Source of the DNA: Pseudanabaena sp. FACHB-2040
Lineage (GTDB): Bacteria > Cyanobacteriota > Cyanobacteriia > Phormidesmidales > Phormidesmidaceae
Direction: 5' to 3'
Length of the DNA stretch: 64,000 bases
Assembly (NCBI RefSeq): GCF_014696715.1
Contig: NZ_JACJQO010000001.1
Location: forward strand, 186,001-250,000
Notes under the pieces: generated by a model
Database searches by the model: none
Told to the model about the DNA's origin: nothing
What the model saw: only the letters and a program-made list of their open reading frames with translations
Shown here: piece after piece, positions 21,228-31,349 of the stretch
How positions within the stretch are numbered: position 1 is the first letter of the stretch
Layout of the letters: the number at the start of each line of letters is the position of its first letter
Position numbers and translations under genes: made by a program

Positions 21228-21343
21228 GGTTAGCTCAGAATTACCGGCAAGGCATATCCAAAAATCGTAAACCATTGGCACCCCCATTGCCCCAAGGTGA
21301 CCTTACTCCGGTCACTTACAGCCAGCCTCTACGGAGGTGGTAG

Positions 21344-21880
21344 TTGCGATCGCAACAGCAGCAAGATTTTGAAGCGATTAAAAACAATCTCTATGCGGCA
21401 GGAGTTTCTACAGTAAAGGCCGCAAAAGCTCAAGAGGAGATGTTTACCACCACGTTAGAAGCGCTGTCAGAAGCCTACGAGGGTATGGGTGTAAACCAAA
21501 TTGAGGCGGGCGAGGAGCCAATGACTGACGTGTCGCCTCTTGTAGAGAACCTGTTAGCCCAGCGGCAGGCTGCTCTAGCCAAACAGGATTATGACGCCTA
21601 CGTAGCGGCAGAGGAGAAGCTGCAGCGGCTAGACGAGTTGGCTGTGGTGCGCCTGGAGCGTCAGGTGAGGCTGTTGGTGGCGCAGCAGCAGCTATCCTCA
21701 GTCGAGCAGCAGCCAAAACCTGGAGGCGAGCAGCCAAAATCTGGGGGCAAGCAGCCGTGGACAGAGGCGACTCTGAAAGCGAAGTACAAAACATTAGAGC
21801 AAGTGCGGCAGGCATTTGGCATTAGCGCCCGCACCTGGAAAGAGGCTGTCAAACAAATCAGCAGCGCTACAGAGCGCTAG
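21344..21880 (+). CDS. Hypothetical coiled-coil protein with Gln-rich linker
   Basis: A 178-aa protein I do not recognise. The start is TTG 21344, inside a HIP1 site, with GGAGGTGG a few bases upstream as a strong ribosome-binding sequence. Residues 1-120 are largely helical and charged with heptad-like segments. A low-complexity linker holds imperfect repeats of QPKPGGE/QPKSGGK. The C-terminal 45 residues (ATLKAKYKTLEQVRQAFGISARTWKEAVKQ) look like a small helix-turn-helix-like module. It is divergent from the GST-like gene. No function is proposed. Confidence 0.65.
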   Translation: MRSQQQQDFEAIKNNLYAAGVSTVKAAKAQEEMFTTTLEALSEAYEGMGVNQIEAGEEPMTDVSPLVENLLAQRQAALAKQDYDAYVAAEEKLQRLDELAVVRLERQVRLLVAQQQLSSVEQQPKPGGEQPKSGGKQPWTEATLKAKYKTLEQVRQAFGISARTWKEAVKQISSATER

Positions 21881-21934
21881 CCGGGGGTGCGTTTCTGTTA
21901 AAGCTGTTTGAGAAATAGCAGAGCTTACTCAAAA

Positions 21935-21970
21935 CCCCCAAATCTTCTCTAAAAAGGGAAATTCGGGGGA
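21935..21970. repeat. Imperfect inverted repeat, possible terminator
   Basis: A CCCCCAAAT-type left arm and a matching AAATTCGGGGG-type right arm form an imperfect hairpin about 55 bp after the stop of the coiled-coil protein gene. C-rich/G-rich hairpins like this are common between cyanobacterial genes. It lacks a following T run, so a terminator role is uncertain. Confidence 0.4.
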
Positions 21971-22025
21971 TCTTTACTAAGTAAGCGCGCTGAAAAGAAC
22001 TTCTCAAACGGCCTTGGAAGATCGC

Positions 22026-22139
22026 TCAAGAAATAACTTGCGACACCAGCTCCATCAGAGAGGTGAACAGTTCTTCCAGCCAGGTGCAGCCCCAGCGGGT
22101 GCAAAATTCTGTGGTTGCAAGCAGTAGCAAAACATTCAT
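22026..22139 (-). CDS. Possible 37-aa small ORF
   Basis: Lies in the 400-bp gap between the coiled-coil protein gene and the DUF4440 gene. An ATG at 22137-22139 opens a frame starting MNVLLLLATTEFC that runs to a TGA at 22026-22028. The peptide is hydrophobic with an amphipathic C-terminal half. A GAGAG stretch sits about 8 bases upstream of the ATG. Nothing besides composition and that weak ribosome-binding sequence supports it; it may be chance. Confidence 0.2.
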   Translation of the reverse strand: MNVLLLLATTEFCTRWGCTWLEELFTSLMELVSQVIS

Positions 22140-22280
22140 AGCTAGCTCTCTAAGACATCTAGCTACGGATACTTCAGTTACCCCGCTTAGTCCGGCAGAG
22201 CCCGGTGAAGATCCAATGAAGCCTTAGCCCTTTTAATCATGAAGCACGAAAGGCTTCTCTCTGTTCCAGTTGGGCAGCAA

Positions 22281-22646
22281 TCACACTGGCGTTTGCTGGT
22301 GAAGAACCAGCTGCCAGGTTCCCTCACGCCTTACATACGTGCTGTTGATGAGAGCTACGTATGGATCGCCCCCTTCGCGTTGGGCCGTGACTTTATAAAC
22401 GACTGCGCTGGCATTCTCCGAAAACGAAATCACCTGCGACTCTTCTATCTGAAACGATTGCCAGGGTTGAGCGGCTAGAGCTGCCAAAATCTTCTCCTTG
22501 CCATCTAGGCGCATGCCGCCTGGGAAAAGCATAACTGCATCGTCACGGAGAACAGAACTATAGAACCTTTTGCCTGCCTCTCCTGCTGATGAAAGGGCTT
22601 GCCATCCCTGTTCTTCGAGGGCAATTAGATCTTGCGTCATGGTCAT
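22281..22646 (-). CDS. DUF4440 / SnoaL-like (NTF2-fold) protein
   Basis: A 121-aa NTF2-fold protein of the DUF4440 group. It shows the typical early EEQGWQAL...AGKRFYSSVLRDDAVMLFPGG, then LDGKEKILAAL and the late V.R.GTWQLVLHQQTP strand pair. Members bind small ligands or isomerise them, or are non-enzymatic, so the substrate cannot be named. The ATG at 22644-22646 follows GGGAGGT with a good 6-base spacing. The gene lies 67 bp downstream of the alpha/beta hydrolase on the same strand and may be co-transcribed with it and the SDR. Confidence 0.8.
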   Translation of the reverse strand: MTMTQDLIALEEQGWQALSSAGEAGKRFYSSVLRDDAVMLFPGGMRLDGKEKILAALAAQPWQSFQIEESQVISFSENASAVVYKVTAQREGGDPYVALINSTYVRREGTWQLVLHQQTPV

Positions 22647-22713
22647 TGTTTTACCTCCCTACGGAGCCCTCGAGAGCAGCCGGGCTTTTAGGTATTCGCA
22701 CCCTCACAATAAC

Positions 22714-23466
22714 CTATGCAATCTGCCGCAGTCGGTCTGCTACCCAGTCTGCCGCCTCAAGCGGCAATAAATGTCCGACCCCTTGGGTAGCTATCAAATT
22801 GGCACCGGGAATGATGCCCAGAACATCGCTTTGAATCGTTTCAAAGGAAATCACCGGATCATCTTTGGAGGCAAAGACGGTTACCGGCACACGGAGCTGC
22901 GGCAGCTGATCTACCAGGGAATGATTCATGCCCTCTAGTAGCCACCAGCGCCAAGCCGTTTCGCTTACGGCCATGTGGGTTTTAATTGCCAGAGCCTGCT
23001 GGTCTTTGTTCAAGGGCTGATGGGTAGCGTTTGCAACCGTTGTTTTTGCATTGTCTTGGCTGGGATGGTTGCTGAGTAGCCGCTCCTTTTCCTCATCGGG
23101 CATAGGCTCTTGTGAGGGCGGTGAGGGCGCAATTAGAACAACGTGCTGAGGGGGGCGATCGCTGCTTATGGCAACCTGCAGTGCAATCTTGCCTCCCATT
23201 GAGTGCCCTACTAATGTGTAGTCCTCAATATTGAGACGAGCTACCTCCTCAGATACGGCATTGGCGTACCCCTTTAAAGAGGGCGGCTCAAGCGCGGGTG
23301 CCCCACCAAACCCTGGCAAGTTGATAGCCACACAGCGATAGTCCTGCATCTGGGCAGCGACCCATTGCCAACTCATTGCAGCACCGCCAAAATAGTGCAA
23401 AAACACAAGAGTTTGATTGCCGCCGCCCCACTCAAGGGTGGGCGCAGCGGTGTCTGCAATCGCCAT
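22714..23466 (-). CDS. Alpha/beta-fold hydrolase
   Basis: A 250-aa alpha/beta hydrolase. The oxyanion-hole region reads VFLHYFGG, and the nucleophile elbow GHSMGGKIAL holds the catalytic Ser. An acidic residue in VFASKDDPV and a His in GVGHLLPLEA complete the expected triad. A cap region lies between about 125 and 180. Substrate is not predictable (ester, lactone or haloalkane-like). The frame is open to an ATG at 23592 inside the SDR gene, but the ATG at 23464-23466 has GGAGAT about 6-8 bases upstream and gives a family-length protein, so it is chosen. It starts 25 bp after the SDR stop, indicating an operon. Confidence 0.88.
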   Translation of the reverse strand: MAIADTAAPTLEWGGGNQTLVFLHYFGGAAMSWQWVAAQMQDYRCVAINLPGFGGAPALEPPSLKGYANAVSEEVARLNIEDYTLVGHSMGGKIALQVAISSDRPPQHVVLIAPSPPSQEPMPDEEKERLLSNHPSQDNAKTTVANATHQPLNKDQQALAIKTHMAVSETAWRWWLLEGMNHSLVDQLPQLRVPVTVFASKDDPVISFETIQSDVLGIIPGANLIATQGVGHLLPLEAADWVADRLRQIA

Positions 23467-23491
23467 AAATATCTCCGGTGTAGGACAGGTT

Positions 23492-24295
23492 TTAGTGGTG
23501 TACGGTTGCAACTGAGCCGCCATCAACGCGGTAGTTGGAGCCGACAACAAAGCTCGACTGTTCGGAGCAGAGGAAGGCAATGACGGATGCAACTTCTTGC
23601 GCTTTACCTCGCCGCTTGAGGACGAGATGGGGACGATTTTCCTCTAAGAAGCTATCGATTGCTTCATCAAAGCCAACCCCTAGCTTTTGCGATCGCTTAT
23701 TCATCATCTTGTCTGTCATCGGGGTTGCAATGAATGCCGGGGAGACAGAATTGACGAGTATGTTGTCCTGAGCGTAGGCTTTAGATAGGTTTTTGGCAAA
23801 GTTGAGAATGGCAGCTTTTGCAGCACAGTACGGCATTTCTTCTACATAAGGCTGCACAGCGTCTTCTGAACCGATTAAAACAATGCGGCCCCAACCAGCT
23901 TGCTGCATGGCTGGAATGAATGCCCGACAGACTCGCACAGCGGCCATGAAGTCTACTTCAAGGGACTCGTACCAGTCGTCGTCGCTCAGCTCTAAAAATT
24001 CTTTTTGGGCACCCGTGATGCCTGCGGCATGTACCAGAATGTGAACGGAGCCAAACTGGTCAAGAATGTGCTGTTTCGCAGCTTCAACCTCTTCTAACTT
24101 CGTTAGATCTGCCTGGACTGAAATCGCTTCCCCAACTTTTCTAATCTCCTCGACAGCCTGATCGAGCTTTTCTGATGTCTGGTCGAGCAGGGCAATTTTG
24201 ACGCCTTCAGCAGCTAACAGTTTGGCTGTCGCCTGACCGATACCTGAATCTCCTCCCGTGATAACTGCAACCTTGCCTTTGATTCCAAAATCCAT
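23492..24295 (-). CDS. SDR-family NAD(P)-dependent oxidoreductase
   Basis: A 267-aa classical short-chain dehydrogenase. The Rossmann glycine motif is GGDSGIG, HAAG replaces the usual NNAG, and the active site has YCAAK with an upstream Ser in IGSEDA. The acidic D in LLDQTSEKL at the end of strand 2 favours NAD(H). The C-terminal motif VVGSNYRVDGGS is standard. The start ATG (24293-24295) is preceded by GAGGA. First gene of a probable operon with the hydrolase and perhaps the DUF4440 gene; substrate unknown. Confidence 0.9.
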   Translation of the reverse strand: MDFGIKGKVAVITGGDSGIGQATAKLLAAEGVKIALLDQTSEKLDQAVEEIRKVGEAISVQADLTKLEEVEAAKQHILDQFGSVHILVHAAGITGAQKEFLELSDDDWYESLEVDFMAAVRVCRAFIPAMQQAGWGRIVLIGSEDAVQPYVEEMPYCAAKAAILNFAKNLSKAYAQDNILVNSVSPAFIATPMTDKMMNKRSQKLGVGFDEAIDSFLEENRPHLVLKRRGKAQEVASVIAFLCSEQSSFVVGSNYRVDGGSVATVHH

Positions 24296-24550
24296 GATTT
24301 CCTCAAGTAGTTAGTGCTGTGTGGGCTGAAGCTGTAGAGATAGCCACTGAAGCTCGCCCAAACAAGCCCACTCAAGCCCTAAGGCTCGTGAGTGCTTTTG
24401 TTTAGTTTTGTTAACTACCTTAAAAGGATGCTAGCCTGAGCCGCTCTATCAAAAGTAAGACAACAGGCAAGCTCTTGATCTACAGGATATGCAGGACGAG
24501 CGTGGCGCAAAGGAGCCTAATGGGTGATTTCACAATACCTGCAGCAAGAC

Positions 24551-25162
24551 TTACGTTTTCTTGGTCGCTAGAACAATTCCGCTCGCCCAAGCCAGTTTAG
24601 TAAGAACTAAATCCTGCCTGTTCTCTAGATCTAGTACCAACGCCTCGACGTTAGCTTCATGGCCTGTAATCCAGTTTATTTGGGGCAGCATATCATCGAT
24701 TACGTACAGGCCAGCGGAATTGAGGAGATTCAGGGTGTCTTCAAGTCGAGCATATTTTCCTATCCAGGTATCCGCAAAAATTAGATCAAATCGTTGGTTC
24801 TGCTCTATAAAATGCTCAATTAAAGCACCCGCATCTTCAACTCTAAAGCTGACTCGTTGATCATGCCCTAAGTACTTTTGAGCGATCGCTGCGGCAGCGC
24901 TATCATTGTCGACTGTAAACAGCTTAGATCCTTCATCCATTCCATCCAATAACCAGGCTGTGGCAATTCCTGTGCCTGTCCCCAGTTCTAAAAAACATCC
25001 AGATGGCTTACTTGCAACCAGGGTTCTGAGGAGGCAACCTGTTTGTGGCTCCGATGCCATTTGAAAATCTGCTGCTACTGTTGCAGACAAAATTTGTTCA
25101 AGGACAGCTGGAGCCTGAAGATTCTCTTTATCACTACCTTTTCGTATCATGAGGTTCTCCAT
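24551..25162 (-). CDS. Class I SAM-dependent methyltransferase (O-methyltransferase-like)
   Basis: A 203-aa methyltransferase with motif I FLELGTGTGIATAWLL, the acidic strand-2 end LFTVDNDS and FDLIFADTWIGKY, which resembles the catechol-type O-methyltransferase DxxK/Y region. YVIDDMLP follows. The layout matches the small cation-dependent O-methyltransferase fold, but the acceptor is unknown. ATG start at 25160-25162; an internal ATG four codons later is equally possible. It stands apart from the SDR operon by 255 bp on the same strand. Confidence 0.82.
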   Translation of the reverse strand: MENLMIRKGSDKENLQAPAVLEQILSATVAADFQMASEPQTGCLLRTLVASKPSGCFLELGTGTGIATAWLLDGMDEGSKLFTVDNDSAAAAIAQKYLGHDQRVSFRVEDAGALIEHFIEQNQRFDLIFADTWIGKYARLEDTLNLLNSAGLYVIDDMLPQINWITGHEANVEALVLDLENRQDLVLTKLAWASGIVLATKKT

Positions 25163-25650
25163 TTCTCAACAAGTTATTATTCCTGTTTGAAGGGATTCGT
25201 TGCCTGTCGCAGTTTGCCTGCGGGTCAAATTTTAGGATTTATATCGGGTCATCCTGAAGCCGCAAAAGGTCTTGTGTTTTTGATGGCTCTTGCGGGTGTC
25301 TCGCCTTCCAGTGTGAGCTAAGCAGGGGCTGGCAACTGACAACTCTCCCGCCACTGCTACCCTCGCTCAAAAAAAATGCTCGATACAGTTGACGCCTGCT
25401 TAGCTCACACCGTATTCTCAGTCATTAAGCTGTCAAGTCTGACAGTTGAGACACAGAACTCATGGACTTAGCGCCGCCTGCAAGTGTTAGCAGCACAAAC
25501 AGGCGACTATTCCCCCAAGCTGTCGTAGGCAGTTCGGAGGCTTGGAGGTCAGTTTACCTCCCCTGCCGCCCCGATTGCACACATCTAGGGGCTGCTAGGA
25601 AAGTGAGTTCTGGTTTCCTAAACCACACCACATAGGAACCCAGAACCACC
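25163..25650. other. 488-bp intergenic region with structured elements
   Basis: The gap precedes the 83-aa gene. It holds a long inverted repeat (25311-25410, listed separately) and a short perfect hairpin at 25430-25445 (CTGTCA, 4-base loop, TGACAG). An open frame at 25184-25321 reads hydrophobic but matches nothing I know and shares its stop region with the inverted repeat. No convincing gene is seen. Confidence 0.4.
25311..25410. repeat. 100-bp element with 16-bp perfect terminal inverted repeats
   Basis: GTGTGAGCTAAGCAGG at 25311-25326 is exactly complementary to 25395-25410. A second, inner pair (CAACTG near 25334 and CAGTTG near 25386) extends the stem. The size and perfect ends fit a MITE-like remnant or a structured RNA leader. 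No clear target-site duplication flanks it. Confidence 0.55.
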
Positions 25651-25902
25651 ATGTTTCAATCCAACGATCCGGATGCTCAGGCATCCACAAATGGGCCTGC
25701 CCAACCGCCCAAGAGCCAACGCCAGCCTCGACGCGACAAAATTCGCGTGCTGCTCTACGGCAGCCTCGAAGGCATCGATCGCAACATCAAGCAGCTGCAC
25801 ACCCTCAACTATGCCGATGCTGGTAACTGGAGCGACCCCATTCCCACAGGCCGCCTTGGCGAGTGGATGGTAATTACCACCAAGCACCTTTTAATCGAGT
25901 AG
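25651..25902 (+). CDS. Hypothetical 83-aa protein
   Basis: An 83-aa protein with a polar, Pro/Gln/Arg-rich N-terminus (about 1-28). A compact C-terminal part reads KIRVLLYGSLEGIDRNIKQLH, then LNYADAGNWSDPIP, GRLGEWMVITTK. I do not recognise the family by function. Its coding nature is supported by the second, decayed copy of its last 35 codons at 61544-61648, where most changes fall at third positions. The antisense open frame over the same bases is discarded for that reason. It precedes the RarA-fusion gene by 138 bp on the same strand. Confidence 0.7.
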   Translation: MFQSNDPDAQASTNGPAQPPKSQRQPRRDKIRVLLYGSLEGIDRNIKQLHTLNYADAGNWSDPIPTGRLGEWMVITTKHLLIE

Positions 25903-26040
25903 CGTGTTTATCCAAGGTTGCAGACAGCCAGATACCCGTTTTGCAGTAAATATGCACTAACAAGCCGTCTGATAGGGGCGCAATCTCTTGCGCCCTAATA
26001 AATTCAGTGCATCTCCAGAACAAACTCCCGGTTTGCCGAA

Positions 26041-28275
26041 ATGGATTTGTTTGACCACAACCGCCAGAGCCAGATCGACCAAGAAGCGCCCCTGGCAGCG
26101 CGGATGCGGCCTCGCACCCTAGATGAATTTATCGGCCAAGATGCCGTAGTCGGGCCGGGGCGGCTTCTGCGGCGAGCAATTCAGGCCGATCAGCTTTCGT
26201 CGCTGATTTTTTACGGGCCGCCAGGAACTGGCAAGACCACCCTAGCCCGCATCATCGCCAACACCACCAGCGCCCACTTCATCGCCATTAATGCCGTATT
26301 GGCCGGGGTAAAGGAAATTCGAGATGCGATCGCAACTGCCCAAGAAATTCGCGGTCTCTACAGCCGCCGCACCATCCTCTTTGTGGACGAAGTCCATCGC
26401 TTTAACAAAGCCCAGCAAGACGCCCTGCTGCCCTGGGTCGAAAACGGCACCGTCATTTTGATTGGAGCCACCACCGAAAACCCGTATTTTGAGGTCAACA
26501 AAGCCCTAGTTAGCCGTTCCCGCGTGTTTCAGCTCAAGCCCCTAGAAGCCCCTGATCTATACCGAGTAGCAGAGCAGGCCATTAAAGACCCAGAGCGAGG
26601 CTACGGCAATCGCCCCATTCAGGCCCAGCCCGAAGCCCTTGATCACCTAGTTAACGTTGCCAATGGCGACGCCCGCGCCCTGCTCAATGCTCTAGAACTA
26701 GCTGTCGAAACCACCCAACCCGCCGCAGACGGCACCTTAGTCATCACCCTCGCAGTTGCCGAAGAATCAATTCAGCAGCGGGCAGTGCTCTACGACAAAG
26801 AGGGCGATGCCCACTTTGATACCATCAGCGCCTTCATTAAGAGCGTGCGCGGCTCCGACCCCGATGCGGCCCTCTACTGGCTGGCCCGCATGGTCTACGC
26901 CGGGGAAGATCCTCGCTTTATCTTCCGGCGACTGGTCATTTTGGCGAGCGAAGATATTGGCCTAGCCGATCCTCAGGCCGTAAGCGTAGCGACCAGCTGT
27001 GCCGCCGCCTTCGACCGGGTGGGCATGCCAGAGGGGCGCTATCCCCTAGCTCAGGCCACGCTGTATCTAGCAACGGCTCCCAAGTCGAACAGCGTCATGG
27101 GCTTTTTTGATGCGTTGGCCGCCATCGAGCAAGAGCGCGAAGAAGATGTGCCCAACCCCCTGCGCGATGCCACCCGCGACAAGAAAGGCTTCGGCCACGG
27201 CCAGGGCTACCTCTACCCCCACTCCTACCGCGAGCACTGGGTAGCTCAGCAGTACCTACCCAATGGTCTACAGGGACAGGTGTTTTACCAGCCCTCCGAG
27301 CAGGGCTACGAAGATGCGATTCGGGTGCAGGTGGCGCGGCGACGCGAGGCTCAGCTAGCGGCGATGGTTGATGGCGGCGGAGCCTTGCCCGAAACCCTCA
27401 CCTACAGCCCCAATGACCCGGCGCGCGATCGCTGGCTGCAGCGCACCCTGGGACAAGTCGGGCAGCAGGTGGGGCAGGTGCGCGATCGCATCTTCGCCCT
27501 GGCCGCGCCCCAACGCCACCACCGCATCCTCGATCTCAATGCCCGCACGGGCCTGCTCACCTGGGAAGCGGTGCGGCGGGTACCCGAAGGTGGCGTCTAC
27601 TCACGAGTGCAGAGCCTGCAGGATCAGTCAGCGCTGACAGAGCAGGCGGCGCGGCTGACAGAGTTGTCTCGGCCCATCGTGTTTCAGGCAACCTTGCAAG
27701 ATTTGCCCAAAGCATTGCAGGCGCTGACGCCAGAGATTCACTTTGACCAGATCGTGGGCCGCAACGTGCTAGGCCCAGAACCTGACAAGGCAGGGATAAT
27801 TGCAATTCTACAAGCCCATTTGAGCCGGGAAGGAGCCATTGTTTTAGCAGAGTCACTCCCCCGACACAGTCAGCGAATCTCGGCGCTCATTAGCCCTGGT
27901 ACCCTAGAGCCTTCGCTTTGGCAGCAGTGGCAGCAGGCCGAAGCAGCGATGTTTGACGCAGCCACCCCTCCGTTTGACTGGGATGGGGAAGATTTGCGAT
28001 CGCACTTCATCGCCGCCGGATTCACCGTAGATCTGCAGAGCGAACCCATTGCTGCCGATCTGCTGATCACCCCCAAACTACTGCACCGCTGGTTTTCCCA
28101 GGCGGAAGACAGACGCCCCAGCTATGGCGAACAGCTCAAGCAACACCTAGGGCCAGATGAGGTGCTGCAGATTCAGCAGAGTTGCGATCGCCAGCTGTCA
28201 AACCAGACCGTTCGCTGGCACAGCCGCATCACCTACCTCAAAGCCCTTCTGCCCAACCCTGAAAGAAAAAGGTAG
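26041..28275 (+). CDS. rarA: RarA/MgsA AAA+ ATPase fused to a methyltransferase-like domain
   Basis: A 744-aa fusion. Residues 1-430 are RarA/MgsA, a clamp-loader-like AAA+ ATPase acting at stalled replication forks: Walker [10 protein letters not shown] (58-66), Walker [12 protein letters not shown] (111-121), sensor 1 IGATTENP (141-148) and the C-terminal tetramer region ending GYLYPHSY. Residues about 470-744 carry a Rossmann-like start ([19 protein letters not shown]), which resembles SAM-binding motif I with a degenerate glycine pattern. This matches the known cyanobacterial RarA/unknown-domain fusion. Whether the C-domain binds SAM is unknown. The ATG at 26041 has no strong ribosome-binding sequence. 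Confidence 0.9.
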   Translation: MDLFDHNRQSQIDQEAPLAARMRPRTLDEFIGQDAVVGPGRLLRRAIQADQLSSLIFYGPPGTGKTTLARIIANTTSAHFIAINAVLAGVKEIRDAIATAQEIRGLYSRRTILFVDEVHRFNKAQQDALLPWVENGTVILIGATTENPYFEVNKALVSRSRVFQLKPLEAPDLYRVAEQAIKDPERGYGNRPIQAQPEALDHLVNVANGDARALLNALELAVETTQPAADGTLVITLAVAEESIQQRAVLYDKEGDAHFDTISAFIKSVRGSDPDAALYWLARMVYAGEDPRFIFRRLVILASEDIGLADPQAVSVATSCAAAFDRVGMPEGRYPLAQATLYLATAPKSNSVMGFFDALAAIEQEREEDVPNPLRDATRDKKGFGHGQGYLYPHSYREHWVAQQYLPNGLQGQVFYQPSEQGYEDAIRVQVARRREAQLAAMVDGGGALPETLTYSPNDPARDRWLQRTLGQVGQQVGQVRDRIFALAAPQRHHRILDLNARTGLLTWEAVRRVPEGGVYSRVQSLQDQSALTEQAARLTELSRPIVFQATLQDLPKALQALTPEIHFDQIVGRNVLGPEPDKAGIIAILQAHLSREGAIVLAESLPRHSQRISALISPGTLEPSLWQQWQQAEAAMFDAATPPFDWDGEDLRSHFIAAGFTVDLQSEPIAADLLITPKLLHRWFSQAEDRRPSYGEQLKQHLGPDEVLQIQQSCDRQLSNQTVRWHSRITYLKALLPNPERKR

Positions 28276-28458
28276 ATCCCGGTCTTTTGCCGCAATTCTC
28301 GATTAGTAGTGAGAAAGCCTATATCGATTGGTGGAACTCAAAACGACGCAACACTGATAAATTGTGCGGCAAGATCGCCTCACAAAGTCTTTTCGGCTAG
28401 CAGTGCGATCGCTTAATTAGAGCCTTTCTTTAATTGAAGATTAGCCTCCAGCTATTGC

Positions 28459-29563
<1,105 letters not shown>

Positions 29564-29579
29564 AAAGCAGCCCTCGTAG

Positions 29580-29610
29580 GATGGGCAAAGGGCAATAGCC
29601 CATGCCCATC
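29580..29610 (+). terminator. Hairpin downstream of gap
   Basis: GATGGGCA and TGCCCATC form an 8-bp stem, with an inner GGGC/GCCC pair around an AATA loop. It starts 16 bases after the gap stop. No long T run follows, so it may be an mRNA 3'-end stabiliser or a terminator. Confidence 0.5.
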
Positions 29611-29679
29611 TTAAATATGCTTACGAAAGTTAATAAGCACGCTTTGCTTTGCTGCTAGGAGCGTAAATTCCACGCATCT

Positions 29680-30639
29680 CTAGAATCTGTGAATCGAGTG
29701 CTCCACTGTAGGTATTTGCCAGCGTCGCACACAGGGAGCCAGCGTGATCAAGTCCTCAATATTGCGGTACATGGTCAGGCAGATAGCGTCTAAAGGTAAG
29801 TCATTGGCATCGGTGCCAAAGGGATTTTCAATCTCAATGCCGATCTCTTCAATGCCAAATACCGCAAAGCTAATCAGCCCCACGATCAGCGCCGTCCACC
29901 ACTCCAGCTGATCCACCACTTGAAAGGGCAGAGCAAAGCAATAGAGCAACAGCAGCTGCTTTAGGTGAATTGAATAGGCCAAGGGAATGGGCGTTTTGAG
30001 AATGCGCTCGCAGCCGCCCAAAGCGTTAATCATGTCATCCAAGCGCCCGGTCATGGCGGTCATCTCATAGATGCTGAGTTTGCCGTAACCATGCTGTAGC
30101 TGCAGGTAGTCGGCAATCCAAAAAGCCACCTCAATGGGGGGGTTGTTCATGCTCTGTAGCTTGTCAAACTGCTCCGGCGTGAGTAGTTTGCTCAGTTCAG
30201 CCTGGTTAGGGGGCTGGCATCGCAGGTGCAGCTTGGTTGCGATCGCAAATGCCACCAGCAGCTTCAGGGTCTGCACCTTGCTAGCCCGATCCTCCGGGCT
30301 AGTCTCTTGAATCGCTACCCACATATGTCGAGCCAGGTTACGCGACGTATTGACCAACTGGCCCCAGAGCTTGCGCCCTTCCCAAAACCGCTCATAGGCC
30401 GTATTCGTGCGAAACACCAGCAGCAAACCCAAGACAATGCTGGGCACCAGCGTTCCCAGCACCGGCCAAGATACCCGCCAGCCCAGTTCATGCAGCCCCG
30501 CAATCAGCACACTAAACCCAACACAAAGCAGCACCCTAGGCCAAATCGAGGGAATGACCGACCCCTGCAGCCTAAACAAGATGCGAAACCACTGACGCTT
30601 GTAGCTCTGGGTCAGATCATCGAGGACGTGCCTAGACAT
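29680..30639 (-). CDS. Bestrophin-family (UPF0187) ion channel
   Basis: A 319-aa bestrophin-like membrane protein, expected to form a pentameric anion channel in the plasma or thylakoid membrane. Two hydrophobic hairpins are visible (about 30-75 and 205-250), with the family motif LVFRTNTAYERFWEGRKLWGQLVN between them and the late GIEEIGIEIENPFG signature. A start ATG follows AGGAGG with a 9-base gap. Related proteins in algal thylakoids are linked to bicarbonate or chloride movement, so a role in ion or carbon balance is possible; the ion is not known. It lies 141 bp downstream of the Rieske gene on the same strand. Confidence 0.92.
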   Translation of the reverse strand: MSRHVLDDLTQSYKRQWFRILFRLQGSVIPSIWPRVLLCVGFSVLIAGLHELGWRVSWPVLGTLVPSIVLGLLLVFRTNTAYERFWEGRKLWGQLVNTSRNLARHMWVAIQETSPEDRASKVQTLKLLVAFAIATKLHLRCQPPNQAELSKLLTPEQFDKLQSMNNPPIEVAFWIADYLQLQHGYGKLSIYEMTAMTGRLDDMINALGGCERILKTPIPLAYSIHLKQLLLLYCFALPFQVVDQLEWWTALIVGLISFAVFGIEEIGIEIENPFGTDANDLPLDAICLTMYRNIEDLITLAPCVRRWQIPTVEHSIHRF

Positions 30640-30780
30640 TAAGCTGAGCCTCCTGCCTCACCAAACAGCCTCTCCTTTTTACTCTTTTTAGCCTAGATTG
30701 GCCTTGTGTAGAACACCGCCACACTCCTTAGCCAGGCTACCCAGACTTGTGTAGCGGGCACACAGGCCCCAACCTCAACC

Positions 30781-31188
30781 CTAGGCGTCAATCAACACTT
30801 CCGTCCCCTCAACGCGCACAGAGTAAGTCTCAAGCGCATCTCCCGCCGGGCCCTGCAGCACTTCACCGTCTGGGGCATAGCGGGCACCGTGGCAAGGGCA
30901 CAGAAATTCCTGCTCTTGAGCCTGCCATTTTACTGCACAGCCCTGATGGGTGCAGGTCGCGTTGACAGCCCTCAAGCTCTCTGGGTTAGCTGCATCGCCC
31001 GTCACCAGCACCGGACCCAGAGCCGTATTACGCTCTAGCACCCCTGCCCCCGCCAGGTCACTCACCGAGCCCACAACCACCCTCTCAGCTGATGCCCCCT
31101 GACCACCCCCCAAACGGGCAAAACAAGCCTGCACAGCTACGACCAGCCAGCCCAGCCCCATCCACTGCAAAAAACCGCGACGCTTCAT
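30781..31188 (-). CDS. Rieske [2Fe-2S] protein with N-terminal export/anchor signal
   Basis: A 135-aa Rieske domain protein. The cluster motifs are CTHQGC (C79, H81) and CPCHGARY (C97, H100), with C84 and C99 placed for the usual disulfide. The N-terminus has KRRGFLQWMGLGWLVVAVQAC: a twin-Arg-like basic start, one hydrophobic helix and a Cys that could be lipid-modified, implying export as a small membrane-anchored protein. This is shorter than PetC and lacks its long anchor region, so it is likely an accessory Rieske protein. The frame is open to 31269, but ATG 31188 with AGGTGAAGGA just upstream is the best start. Confidence 0.85.
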   Translation of the reverse strand: MKRRGFLQWMGLGWLVVAVQACFARLGGGQGASAERVVVGSVSDLAGAGVLERNTALGPVLVTGDAANPESLRAVNATCTHQGCAVKWQAQEQEFLCPCHGARYAPDGEVLQGPAGDALETYSVRVEGTEVLIDA

Positions 31189-31349
31189 TCCTTCACCTCG
31201 ATCCATGCCAAAATTCAAGACAGATTCGCCCTCCATTATGAGGATCATCCAAAGAAGCGGCCACAGCACATCAGAACAGCTGCCTCAGCTCAACATACCG
31301 CCTCGGCTGCCTCAGTAAAATTGACGTGATTTTTTTCTCCGGGTTCGCC

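Noticed and set aside
21228-21287. Upstream extension of the GST-like gene
   Set aside because: The extra 20 residues do not look like the family; the internal ATG at 21227 gives the expected N-terminus.
25043-25321. 92-codon plus-strand frame overlapping the methyltransferase start
   Set aside because: It overlaps a well-supported gene on the other strand and reads as unrelated hydrophobic sequence.
25618-25887. Minus-strand 89-codon frame over the 83-aa gene
   Set aside because: The decayed copy at 61544-61648 shows third-position changes in the plus frame, so the plus strand is the coding one.
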